Program-made: the position numbers and the translations under genes
Shown: one piece after another, positions 23,056 to 30,876 of the stretch
Position numbering within the stretch: position 1 is the stretch's first letter
Layout of the letters: every line of letters begins with the position of its first letter
Assembly (NCBI GenBank): GCA_900759385.1
Contig: CAAEUZ010000127.1
Coordinates: 1 to 47,958, forward strand
Direction: 5' to 3'
Source: an uncultured Oscillospiraceae bacterium
Lineage (GTDB): Bacteria; Bacillota; Clostridia; Oscillospirales; Oscillospiraceae
Length of the DNA stretch: 47,958 nt
Notes under the pieces: model-generated
Told to the model about the DNA's origin: nothing
The model's database searches: none
The model's input: the letters and a program-made list of their open reading frames with translations, nothing else

Positions 23056-24098
23056 GCCTCAAATGTGTAGTCCACCAGCGCGTCGAGCAGCGCCGGGAAG
23101 TCCAGTCCAATACCCTTCATCATATTGGGGAAGCGGCTGTGAGGGGTGAAGCCCGGTATGGTGTTGACCTCGTTGAACACAATGCGCCCATCCGGGGTGA
23201 GGAACATGTCCACGCGGGCCATTACGCGGCAGTCGAGGGCGCGGTAGATCTTACCGGCTGTGGCCTGGATACGCTTTTCCGTCTCCTCGCTTATGCGCGC
23301 GGGCATATGTATCTTGGCGGTCTTGAGGGTGTATTTCTCCTCGTAGTCGAATATGTCGCCGTAGATTTCGATCTCGTCCACGCGGCCGATGACGAGCTCA
23401 TCGTTGCCCATAACGGCGCAGCCCACCTCAAAGCCGGTTATGGCCTCCTCGATAATTACCTCGCGGTCAAACTGGAAGGCAAAGCGCACGGCGTCCATCA
23501 GCGCGGCCGGGGAGGAGACCTTCGTTATGCCGAAGGAGGAGCCGGCCCGGACCGGCTTGACGAATACGGGGTAGCCCAGCGCAGCAACGCGGGCCTCGAT
23601 ATCGTCGGCATCGGGCATGCCTGTGAGGACGATAGCCGCCGGGACGTCTACACCGGCGAGCTCGGCGAGCTTGTGGGCGCGGTCCTTGTCCATGCAGATG
23701 GCGGAGCAGAGGGTACCGCAGCCGATCACCGGTATGCCGGCCAGCTCACAGAGCCCCTGTATGGTGCCGTCTTCACCGTTCTTGCCGTGCATGACAGGGA
23801 AAGCGGCGTCAATGCGTGTGGCCCTGACTCCGTCCTCGCCGAATTCTATTATACCGTGTACCTCGCGGTCGGGGGATATGACGGCGGGGACGCATTTGCC
23901 GGAACGCCAGCTGTCGTCCTCCAGCGCGGACACGTCGCCGTAGAAGCGGTACCACTCGCCGCCCTTGGTGATGCCGAGCATGATAACGTCATATTTCTCA
24001 CGGTCCAGATTGACAATGACCGAGTGTGAGCTCTCAAGAGAAACGGGGTACTCGGGCGAGCAGCCCCCGAAAATAACCGCGATAGTTCTTTTGTCCAT
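23052..24098 (-). CDS. vanG: D-alanine--D-serine ligase, VanG type
   Basis: A 348-residue ATP-grasp ligase. N-terminal VIFGGCSPEYPVSLESS, PVMHGKNGEDGTIQGL, CMDKDRAHKLAELAGV, KPVRAGSSFGITKV, the specificity loop DYEEKYTLKTAKI and the Mg-binding VFNEVNTIPGFTPHSR all follow VanG. The EKYTLK loop is of the D-Ser-ligase kind, without the His of D-lactate ligases. It builds D-Ala-D-Ser for altered peptidoglycan stems, lowering glycopeptide affinity. First gene of the vanG-vanXY-vanT operon; the SD is AAGGAGG. No vanR/S, vanY or vanW is adjacent. Confidence 0.93.
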   Translation of the reverse strand: MDKRTIAVIFGGCSPEYPVSLESSHSVIVNLDREKYDVIMLGITKGGEWYRFYGDVSALEDDSWRSGKCVPAVISPDREVHGIIEFGEDGVRATRIDAAFPVMHGKNGEDGTIQGLCELAGIPVIGCGTLCSAICMDKDRAHKLAELAGVDVPAAIVLTGMPDADDIEARVAALGYPVFVKPVRAGSSFGITKVSSPAALMDAVRFAFQFDREVIIEEAITGFEVGCAVMGNDELVIGRVDEIEIYGDIFDYEEKYTLKTAKIHMPARISEETEKRIQATAGKIYRALDCRVMARVDMFLTPDGRIVFNEVNTIPGFTPHSRFPNMMKGIGLDFPALLDALVDYTFEA

Positions 24099-24143
24099 AT
24101 CAGTTTATATCCTCCTTGGCGTTAAGCCAGTGGTGTATGTGTC

Positions 24144-24172
24144 ATTTTAGCACTTTACGGGCCATAGTTAAA
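24144..24172 (-). promoter_or_regulatory. Promoter of the vanG operon
   Basis: Minus strand: TTTAAC, 17-bp spacer, TAAAAT. The -35 is a poor match, as often seen where an activator such as a VanR-type regulator is needed. A TGGC-GTTA-AGCCA mini-palindrome lies between promoter and SD. Confidence 0.55.
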
Positions 24173-24222
24173 GACGAAATTTAATTAAGTTTGTTTTAAC
24201 ATGAGAAGAAAAACCGTTAAAA

Positions 24223-24252
24223 TTGCCAAACCACATATCAGTATGCTAAAAT
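24223..24252 (+). promoter_or_regulatory. Promoter of the ICMT-like gene
   Basis: TTGCCA, 18-bp spacer, TAAAAT (24247-24252), divergent from the vanG promoter within an AT-rich 170-bp region. Confidence 0.6.
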
Positions 24253-24276
24253 AGAGCGGAAACGGAGCTGATGAAC

Positions 24277-24798
24277 ATGAACGCCTTTATTCTAATGCTG
24301 CCATTTTTCCTTGTCCGCCTTGTGCTGCTGCCGGTGCTGAGCCGGGAGGCATCCCAGCGCGCGGCGGAGTTTGCGCCGGTCTACGGCGGCGAGCGTTTTG
24401 CCTATACCATATACCAGCTGAGCAACGTTGCCATCTTTATTTACCCGTTTTTCATGCGTGTGGAGTTTGACTTCTCCTGGCAGTTCTGGGTAGGGGCTGT
24501 CTGCTATTTGCTGGGGCTGGCTCTCTGTACTGCGTCCGTTATCGCCTTTGCCCACCCGGATGGGAACGGACTGAACACGAACGGCGTATACCACTTTTCG
24601 CGCCATCCGATGTATGTATCGTATTTCTTCTGCTTTATCGGCGTTGCGGCCCTGGCCAAGTCCCCAATGCTGCTGGCGCTGGTGATAATGTTCCAGATCT
24701 CCGCGCACTGGATAATCCTCTCTGAGGAGCGCTGGTGCCTGGGCAGGTTCGGCGAAGCATATGAGGAGTACATGAAAAAAGTGAGACGGTATTTTTAA
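24277..24798 (+). CDS. Isoprenylcysteine carboxyl methyltransferase-like membrane protein
   Basis: About 173 residues, four or five membrane segments. The C-terminal half has the ICMT/PEMT core: NGVYHFSRHPMYVSYF (SAM-binding RHPMY), SEERWCLGRFGEAYEEYMKKVRR. Such proteins methylate small molecules or lipids; the substrate is not predictable. ATG 24271 is only three bases from the GGAG SD, while ATG 24277, two codons later, is nine bases away and preferred. Divergent from vanG but not a known part of van operons. Confidence 0.8.
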   Translation: MNAFILMLPFFLVRLVLLPVLSREASQRAAEFAPVYGGERFAYTIYQLSNVAIFIYPFFMRVEFDFSWQFWVGAVCYLLGLALCTASVIAFAHPDGNGLNTNGVYHFSRHPMYVSYFFCFIGVAALAKSPMLLALVIMFQISAHWIILSEERWCLGRFGEAYEEYMKKVRRYF

Positions 24799-24843
24799 GT
24801 CCCGGCCCGGAGCCGGTGAGCAATAATAAGGAGGCTGAACAAG

Positions 24844-25905
24844 ATGGAGAGACAAGACAGGGATATGCCGTTCCTGCTCAAATATGAAAACGTGGCCTGG
24901 TATGACGGCGGCAAGGTGCGTATACTCGACCGCCGGGTCTTCCCCGAGGTGCGCTTTGTGGAGTGCGCGACATATCAGGAGGTCAGGCAGGCTGTTGCGG
25001 ATATGGTGACGCAGAGCACCGGGCCTTACGCCGCGGTCGGTATGGGAATGGTGCTCGCGGTCAGGCAGTCGGCGCATCTGGGCGCAGGCGAGCGGGAGGA
25101 GTTTTTACGCCGGGCGGCGGACGAACTGGCACACGCCAGGCCGACCACCTCCAACCGCTATGCGCTCATCACCAACAGGTGCGCCGAGGCGGGCATAGCG
25201 GCGCTGGAGTCCGGGCAGGACCCGGAGCAGGCCGTATTTGACTGTGCCGTGGAGACGATGAACGAGCGCTATGCGCGCATGCAGCTTGTGGGCGACGAAC
25301 TCCTGAAGCTGATACCGGCTGGAGGGACCATATTGACGCAGTGCTACGGCGAGACGATCATAGGCACCGTCATCCGTGCCGCCCTTCGCGCTGGCAAGAG
25401 CTTCCGCGTGTTCTGCGCAGAGACGCGCCCATATATGCAGGGCGCCAGGCTCACCTCCGCCTGCTTTGCCGAAATGGGCTTTGACACCACTGTCGTAACC
25501 GACAACATGATAGCTTACGCCATGGAGCGTCAGGGCATTGACCTGTTCACCTCGGCTGCCGACTGCATCGCCATGGACGGGCACGTGGCAAACAAAGTGG
25601 GGACGCTGCAGATTGCCATCCTGGCCAAATATTTTGGCCTGCCGTATTACGTCACCGGCGCCCCGGACGCCGACAAGCGCACCGTCGATGACATAGTCAT
25701 CGAGATGCGTGACCCGGAGCAGGTGCTCAACTATCGCGGCATACGGACCACTATAGACGGCGTAAAGGCCGTCTATCCGGCCTTTGACATCACGCCTCCG
25801 CACCTCATCTCCGGCGTGGTAACCGACAAGGGCGTGTACGTTCCGTACGTGCTGGACAGATATTTCGGCAGCAGGCCGGAAGAGCGCAGGAGCTTCCTGG
25901 TCTGA
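24844..25905 (+). CDS. mtnA: MtnA-type 5-(methylthio/deoxy)ribose-1-phosphate isomerase
   Basis: A 353-residue member of the MtnA/eIF2B-alpha family. Catalytic Cys167 in GTILTQCYGE and Asp240 in SAADCIAMDGHVANKVGT are present, as is AETRPYMQGARLT. It converts (methylthio- or 5-deoxy-)ribose-1-phosphate to the ribulose form. The signature sequences differ from canonical MtnA (CNTG becomes CYGE), suggesting a subgroup with a different substrate. The next gene is a class II aldolase; this pair without the rest of methionine salvage fits the 5-deoxyribose disposal / DHAP shunt pathway. The SD is AAGGAGG. Confidence 0.85.
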   Translation: MERQDRDMPFLLKYENVAWYDGGKVRILDRRVFPEVRFVECATYQEVRQAVADMVTQSTGPYAAVGMGMVLAVRQSAHLGAGEREEFLRRAADELAHARPTTSNRYALITNRCAEAGIAALESGQDPEQAVFDCAVETMNERYARMQLVGDELLKLIPAGGTILTQCYGETIIGTVIRAALRAGKSFRVFCAETRPYMQGARLTSACFAEMGFDTTVVTDNMIAYAMERQGIDLFTSAADCIAMDGHVANKVGTLQIAILAKYFGLPYYVTGAPDADKRTVDDIVIEMRDPEQVLNYRGIRTTIDGVKAVYPAFDITPPHLISGVVTDKGVYVPYVLDRYFGSRPEERRSFLV

Positions 25906-25921
25906 GGCGGGAGGTGAGCAT

Positions 25922-26575
25922 ATGCTGATGCAGGCAGAGAGAGAACAGCTTGTCGAATACGGGAAGAAACTCAGCCGGGCCGGGCTCTGCCCCGGCACCA
26001 GCGGTAACCTCAGCATCTGCGATCACGGCAGCGGGCTTATGGCCATCACGCCGTCCGGCATGGACTACTTTGCCACCATGCCGGAGGATATCGTGGTCAC
26101 CGACCTGGATGCGCATGTCGTGGAGGGTAACCGGAAACCGTCGAGCGAATGGGCGCTGCACACCGCTTTTTATAAGCGCAAGAGCGAGGCCCGGGCCGTA
26201 ATACACACGCACTCTGTTTACTGCACCACGCTGGGGATAGCGGGTGAGCCCATCCGGGCCGTACATTTTGTCATAGGCGCCGCCAATACGCGGGAGATAC
26301 CTCTGGCGCCGTATGTCACCTTCGGCACTGAGGAGCTGGCGGAAACAGCGGTCCGTGCCTGCGGCGACGGAAACGCCGTGCTGCTGGCAAACCACGGCAT
26401 CGTTGTCTGCGGCGGCAGCCTTGAGGACGCCTTTTCCCTCGCTGTTAACCTTGAATATGTGGCCGAGCTGCAGTACCGGGCCATGTGTATTGGCAGCCCA
26501 AGTGTCCTCAGCCGGGAGCAGGTTGACGCGGCTATAAGGCGTTTCGGCTCTTACGGCCAGCCCAAAGACGCATAA
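25922..26575 (+). CDS. Class II aldolase (FucA/MtnB-like)
   Basis: A 217-residue zinc aldolase of the fuculose-phosphate type: PGTSGNLS, TPSGMDY, the Glu in PSSEWALH, zinc ligands in VIHTHSVY and LLANHGIVV. With the upstream isomerase it would cleave 5-deoxyribulose-1-phosphate or the methylthio analogue to DHAP plus an aldehyde. The kinase or phosphorylase that would feed the isomerase is not in the window. The SD is GGGAGGTGA, 16 bp after mtnA; the strong terminator at 26587-26619 closes the two-gene operon. Confidence 0.87.
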   Translation: MLMQAEREQLVEYGKKLSRAGLCPGTSGNLSICDHGSGLMAITPSGMDYFATMPEDIVVTDLDAHVVEGNRKPSSEWALHTAFYKRKSEARAVIHTHSVYCTTLGIAGEPIRAVHFVIGAANTREIPLAPYVTFGTEELAETAVRACGDGNAVLLANHGIVVCGGSLEDAFSLAVNLEYVAELQYRAMCIGSPSVLSREQVDAAIRRFGSYGQPKDA

Positions 26576-26586
26576 TGGGAAATATA

Positions 26587-26619
26587 AAAGAAAAGCGGCA
26601 CATAGTGCCGCTTTTCTTT
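26587..26619. terminator. Bidirectional terminator between the aldolase and the membrane-protein array
   Basis: A perfect 15-bp stem AAAGAAAAGCGGCAC-ATA-GTGCCGCTTTTCTTT. The stop codon of the frameshifted minus-strand gene (26618-26620) touches its edge. Confidence 0.95.
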
Positions 26620-26915
26620 ATCCTGTAACTGCAAACCAGATCAGCAGGGCTGTGCCAACCAGCAAGCTTACCAGGCCGACGTACAGATACGGTCTTTCTC
26701 TGTACATGCTGTATTTGTAGATCAGTCCCGCTGCTAAGCCGAAAAACAGGAGGGACAGGCTGCCCTTCCAGACGCTGTTGCCCTTGACCGCACATATAAC
26801 CGTCAAAATCTGCGTTGCGCATGTCATAAGCTCCAGCGACCAGTTTTTTTGAGTCGCGGTCTATCATCTCGTCCCGCTCATCACGCACGGGCCGCTCTTT
26901 GGGTGGGTTCACCAT
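26618..26915 (-). pseudogene. Frameshifted small membrane protein (DUF6442-like)
   Basis: Minus strand. From ATG 26915 the frame reads a DERDEMIDRDSKKLVAGA head, then breaks; the continuation MTCATQILTVICAVKGNSVW and three hydrophobic segments ending LLIWFAVTG is in another frame. The break is at about 26826-26836, where one extra T (GGAGCTTATGACA) would explain it. The joined product would be about 98 residues and resembles the other proteins of the array (DERxxxI followed by paired TM helices). An upstream in-frame GTG at 26927 lies inside the SD AAGGAG and is unlikely. It is either a true pseudogene or a base error. Confidence 0.65.
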
Positions 26916-26923
26916 AGCGCACT

Positions 26924-27352
26924 TCACTCCTTGTTCTCATAATGAACGCCCACGAAGAGCTCTATGATAAACAGCAGGCCGAGCGTCAGGCCGGACACAA
27001 GTACTCCCATGACCCATATGTCGTCACTGGTAAATCCGTAGCCGACCATGGAGGCCACCGTCCAGAGGAAGAGCAGGACTTCCGCAACCTTGAACATTGT
27101 CGAGCCGGTCTTCAATTTGATAAACCGGTTGCGCTCGTCGCGCTCCTCAAGCATGTCCTCTCGCGTTGCCGCCCTGGAGAAGGCACGCACGACCTGGCGT
27201 ACGCCAAAGAGTATGAGCAGGGAGAAGAGCACGATGTCGCGGATGAACACCGCCGTGCTGCTGGGGCGTACAAGTTCCAGGACCAGCGCCGATACGCCGA
27301 GAATTGTCCAGAACAGGCCGAAAACCAGGCCCTTTTTGTTATAGAGTTTCAT
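26924..27352 (-). CDS. Small membrane protein of the DERDERN type, unknown function
   Basis: A 142-residue protein with four hydrophobic segments: two before and two after a central cytoplasmic LEERDERNRFIKLKTGST motif. The same DER-x-x-x-I-x-x-K/R-x-x-x-S/A pattern occurs in its neighbours, so the array is a family of paralogues similar to DUF2178/DUF6442-type proteins that often accompany XRE regulators in Clostridia. The SD AAAGGAG is six bases before ATG 27352. Function unknown; membrane sensing or stress response is only a guess. Confidence 0.75.
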   Translation of the reverse strand: MKLYNKKGLVFGLFWTILGVSALVLELVRPSSTAVFIRDIVLFSLLILFGVRQVVRAFSRAATREDMLEERDERNRFIKLKTGSTMFKVAEVLLFLWTVASMVGYGFTSDDIWVMGVLVSGLTLGLLFIIELFVGVHYENKE

Positions 27353-27363
27353 CTTTTGCTCCT

Positions 27364-27774
27364 TTACATATTCCGCTCGTAAAAGATAAGCAGCGCGGAT
27401 TTGAGCAGCATGCCGAAGGCCAGTACGCCATATATGGCAGCAGCTGCTATGGCGCTCGTCTGAGTGTCGAGGAAGAATCTCAAAATTGGTGGCAGCATCA
27501 TCATAATCCAGGTGACAATATCAAAGCTCCACGCCTTCGCCCTCATTCGTATCTCGTCGGAGCGCTCGTCCGGCGGGCACTTTTTGTCGTTGTTCACAGC
27601 TTCGTAGGAAAAGCTGCCGAGCAGTGCCGAGGCGCCTATCATTGCAAATTCGATACCTAGCAGCGTCCGCAGCACGCCCTGCATGCCAAAGTCCCTCCAC
27701 AAGAGTATTACGGCTCCGAGTGCCAGTAAAACAATGCCGCAAATAAACACGACAAAGCTTTTAATTCTTTTCAT
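27364..27774 (-). CDS. Small membrane protein of the PDERSDEI type, unknown function
   Basis: A 136-residue protein with four predicted membrane helices and a central PPDERSDEIRMRAKAWSFD loop that parallels the loops of the genes on both sides. ATG 27774 follows GAGG at eight bases. It is third in the XRE-led operon, with 11-bp gaps to its neighbour downstream. Confidence 0.75.
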   Translation of the reverse strand: MKRIKSFVVFICGIVLLALGAVILLWRDFGMQGVLRTLLGIEFAMIGASALLGSFSYEAVNNDKKCPPDERSDEIRMRAKAWSFDIVTWIMMMLPPILRFFLDTQTSAIAAAAIYGVLAFGMLLKSALLIFYERNM

Positions 27775-27783
27775 AGCATCGCC

Positions 27784-28188
27784 TCATATCTTCCTGTCGT
27801 AGTAAATGAGCATTGTAGCGTATAAGAGCCATATAAGCGCGAACACCCCGAACAGAGTCACACGGATGTAACCGGCTATGTCGCCATCGATAAAGCGGGC
27901 GATGATAATTGCCGGCACATTGAGTGCAATACTAAGGGCATAGAGCGTTGAGTTACCGGCCTTCATGCGTATTAACTGTGAGCGCTCGTCGGGCTGGTTA
28001 TATATATCGCGCGTCGCCTCATAGGACATACTGATGACTACCAGCGCCGCGCCGAACAGGAAGAACTCTATCAGCGTGGCCAGGTCCAGCCCTACGCTGC
28101 CGCGCACAAGCAGATAAACAGAACCGAAAAGACTTCCCAGCGCGATGGCGCAGCCGATGATAAAATACCACTTCTTATATATTTTCAC
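27784..28188 (-). CDS. Small membrane protein of the PDERSQLI type, unknown function
   Basis: A 134-residue protein with four hydrophobic segments and a central NQPDERSQLIRMKAGNST loop. Its start GTG 28188 overlaps the stop of the XRE regulator (GTGA) and uses the GGAGGG within the regulator's last codons, so the two are translated together. Same family as the two genes downstream. Confidence 0.78.
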   Translation of the reverse strand: MKIYKKWYFIIGCAIALGSLFGSVYLLVRGSVGLDLATLIEFFLFGAALVVISMSYEATRDIYNQPDERSQLIRMKAGNSTLYALSIALNVPAIIIARFIDGDIAGYIRVTLFGVFALIWLLYATMLIYYDRKI

Positions 28189-28403
28189 ATTCCGCCCTCC
28201 ATTTCAAGATTCTCCTCCAGACAACACAGCTCTTCTACACAGACGCCGAACACTTTCGCCATTCTGTAGGCAAGCATAAGCGAAGGGCTGTACTGGCCTT
28301 TCTCGATAGAGATTATCGTGCGCGAGGAGACGCCAACCAGGTCCGCAAGCTGCTGCTGGGTCATACCGTGCTCCGCGCGCAGCTCTTTCACTTTGGTTTT
28401 CAT
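28185..28403 (-). CDS. XRE-family helix-turn-helix regulator (Cro/C1 type)
   Basis: A 72-residue single-domain regulator: VKELRAEHGMTQQQLADLVGVSSRTIISIEKGQYSPSLMLAYRMAKVFGVCVEELC. This is the compact YozG/SinR-like class that typically precedes operons of small DER-motif membrane proteins. The SD AGGTGAGGTGAG is near-ideal. Two tandem palindromes overlap its own -10 box, so it is most likely autorepressed. Confidence 0.92.
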   Translation of the reverse strand: MKTKVKELRAEHGMTQQQLADLVGVSSRTIISIEKGQYSPSLMLAYRMAKVFGVCVEELCCLEENLEMEGGM

Positions 28404-28421
28404 CTCACCTCACCTTTCTGT

Positions 28422-28453
28422 GTGAAGTTTACTTCACGTGAAGTTGACTTCAT
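28422..28453. promoter_or_regulatory. Tandem palindromic operator of the XRE regulator
   Basis: GTGAAGT-TT-ACTTCAC (28422-28437) is directly followed by GTGAAGT-TG-ACTTCAT (28438-28453). Two contiguous 16-bp sites, one and a half helical turns apart, reach into the -10 box of the minus-strand promoter: a classic repressor arrangement. Confidence 0.85.
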
Positions 28454-28480
28454 ATTAGCACAAGTACATGTGTATGTCAA
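28452..28480 (-). promoter_or_regulatory. Promoter of the XRE-membrane protein operon
   Basis: Minus strand: consensus TTGACA, exact 17-bp spacer, TAATAT; strong, and overlapped at its -10 by the operator. Confidence 0.88.
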
Positions 28481-28512
28481 GATGCTAAGCATATGTTCGT
28501 TTCACAAACAAC

Positions 28513-28547
28513 AAAAACAGCAGCGCTCCGGCTGGGGAACGCTGCTG
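28513..28547 (-). terminator. Terminator of the small minus-strand gene at 28562
   Basis: On the minus strand CAGCAGCG pairs with CGCTGCTG around a 14-nt loop, followed by TTTTTGTTGTTTG. Confidence 0.75.
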
Positions 28548-28561
28548 ATATCTTCAGAATA

Positions 28562-28813
28562 TTAAAGGTCTACCACTGCGTGCTTTGGGTTGGACGGGTC
28601 TGCAAAAACGCGTACCGTTGTAACTGCTGGTTTGCTCCACAGATATTGGCTGCTAACTGTATAAGTTACGCCTTCCCAGACGTATTCACACAGCACTGTC
28701 CACGGGTACTTGCTGTTCACCCTCACATATCCCCGTTGCTCAACGGCAATGACACTGGCCTGTATAGCCACGCCATGAGCAGACAGGTAGTTTTTCCGAC
28801 GCCTTTTAATCAT
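28562..28813 (-). CDS. Short orphan protein resembling the C-terminal domain of DUF3592-like proteins
   Basis: An 83-residue frame bounded by an upstream TAA. The pattern VQASVIAVEQ...VNSKYPWTVLCEYVWEGVTYTVSSQYLWSKP...VRVFADPSNPKHAVVDL looks like the beta-rich part of DUF3592-type membrane proteins, without their transmembrane helices; the basic start MIKRRRKNYL is not a signal peptide. The SD is weak (AAAGG at 12 bases). It may be the remnant of a larger gene or a real small protein; the good terminator behind it favours expression. Confidence 0.55.
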   Translation of the reverse strand: MIKRRRKNYLSAHGVAIQASVIAVEQRGYVRVNSKYPWTVLCEYVWEGVTYTVSSQYLWSKPAVTTVRVFADPSNPKHAVVDL

Positions 28814-28834
28814 AATAGCACTATACCTTTACGG

Positions 28835-28863
28835 TTGCAATCATATCAAAACAGCTATATAAT
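28835..28863 (+). promoter_or_regulatory. Promoter of the aminotransferase gene
   Basis: TTGCAA, 17-bp spacer, TATAAT (28858-28863), 42 bp before the ATG. Confidence 0.8.
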
Positions 28864-28905
28864 GTATGGGCCAAAAGCAAGACCTGTTTAAGAGAGGTAG
28901 ACAAC

Positions 28906-30096
<1,191 letters not shown>

Positions 30097-30105
30097 TTAA
30101 AACGG

Positions 30106-30140
30106 CCCGTCCCGCATAGTATGCTTTGAGGAGGGACGGG
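30106..30140 (+). other. Hairpin closing part of the cwlD ribosome site
   Basis: CCCGTCCC (30106-30113) pairs with GGGACGGG (30133-30140). The SD GAGGAGGG (30128-30135) runs into the 3' arm, one base before ATG 30142. A CATAGTAT in the loop (30115-30122) could also be a sigma-E -10 box for cwlD, but the -35 is poor. Confidence 0.55.
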
Positions 30141-30141
30141 T

Positions 30142-30876
30142 ATGTTTGTGACTTTTAAACTCAGGGACGCGGTGCCGCTTTGCGTCGCGCTGCTGCTGAT
30201 ACTGGCGACGTTTCTGCTTCCGCAGTACCCGGGGACGGAACCGGAAGAGGCGGTGAGCGTTTTTTCCGCAGAAGGGCCCGTGCTCATAATTGACGCGGGC
30301 CACGGCGGAGCTGACGGCGGCGCGGTGGCCGCGGACGGCACGGTGGAGAGCTCGATAAACCTGGCCATAGCGCAAAAGCTTGAGTTATTATCCGGGCTTT
30401 TCGGCGTGGAGACAGTCATGACGCGGGAGAGCGAAGACATAGCGTATCCCGATGAGGCGGACACCATCGCCAAGATGAAGAGAGCCGACCAGAACGCCCG
30501 AGTTAATCTGATAAATTCGATACCGGATGGAGTGCTCATCAGCATACATCAGAATTATTACCCGGACTCACGTCCCAGCGGGGCGCAGGTGCTATATGCC
30601 GCCACCGACGGCAGCCAGGAGCTGGGCGAGATAGCCCACACGGCCATAACCGCATCGCTGTGCCCTGACAGCCGCCGTGTTGCAGCTCCTGTATCCAGCG
30701 AGATATACCTGATGCGCAGTGTGCACTGTCCCGCCATATTGGTGGAATGTGGGTTTATATCTAACGCCGAAGAGCTGCTTATGCTCAAAAACAGCGTTTA
30801 TCAGAATGAAATTGCAGCGCTGCTGCTCACATCGTATTTGCAGTATGAGTCCGGAGCGGAGACAATGAAGGTATGA
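30142..30876 (+). CDS. cwlD: N-acetylmuramoyl-L-alanine amidase CwlD (spore cortex)
   Basis: A 244-residue amidase_3 protein with one N-terminal hydrophobic anchor (about 12-26). Zinc and catalytic residues: DAGHGG, VESSINL, SIHQNYYPD and VECGFISN. Length, anchor and lack of SPOR or SLH domains fit CwlD, which with PdaA makes muramic-delta-lactam in the cortex, needed for germination. It overlaps radA by four bases. The SD is partly held in a hairpin. Confidence 0.88.
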   Translation: MFVTFKLRDAVPLCVALLLILATFLLPQYPGTEPEEAVSVFSAEGPVLIIDAGHGGADGGAVAADGTVESSINLAIAQKLELLSGLFGVETVMTRESEDIAYPDEADTIAKMKRADQNARVNLINSIPDGVLISIHQNYYPDSRPSGAQVLYAATDGSQELGEIAHTAITASLCPDSRRVAAPVSSEIYLMRSVHCPAILVECGFISNAEELLMLKNSVYQNEIAALLLTSYLQYESGAETMKV

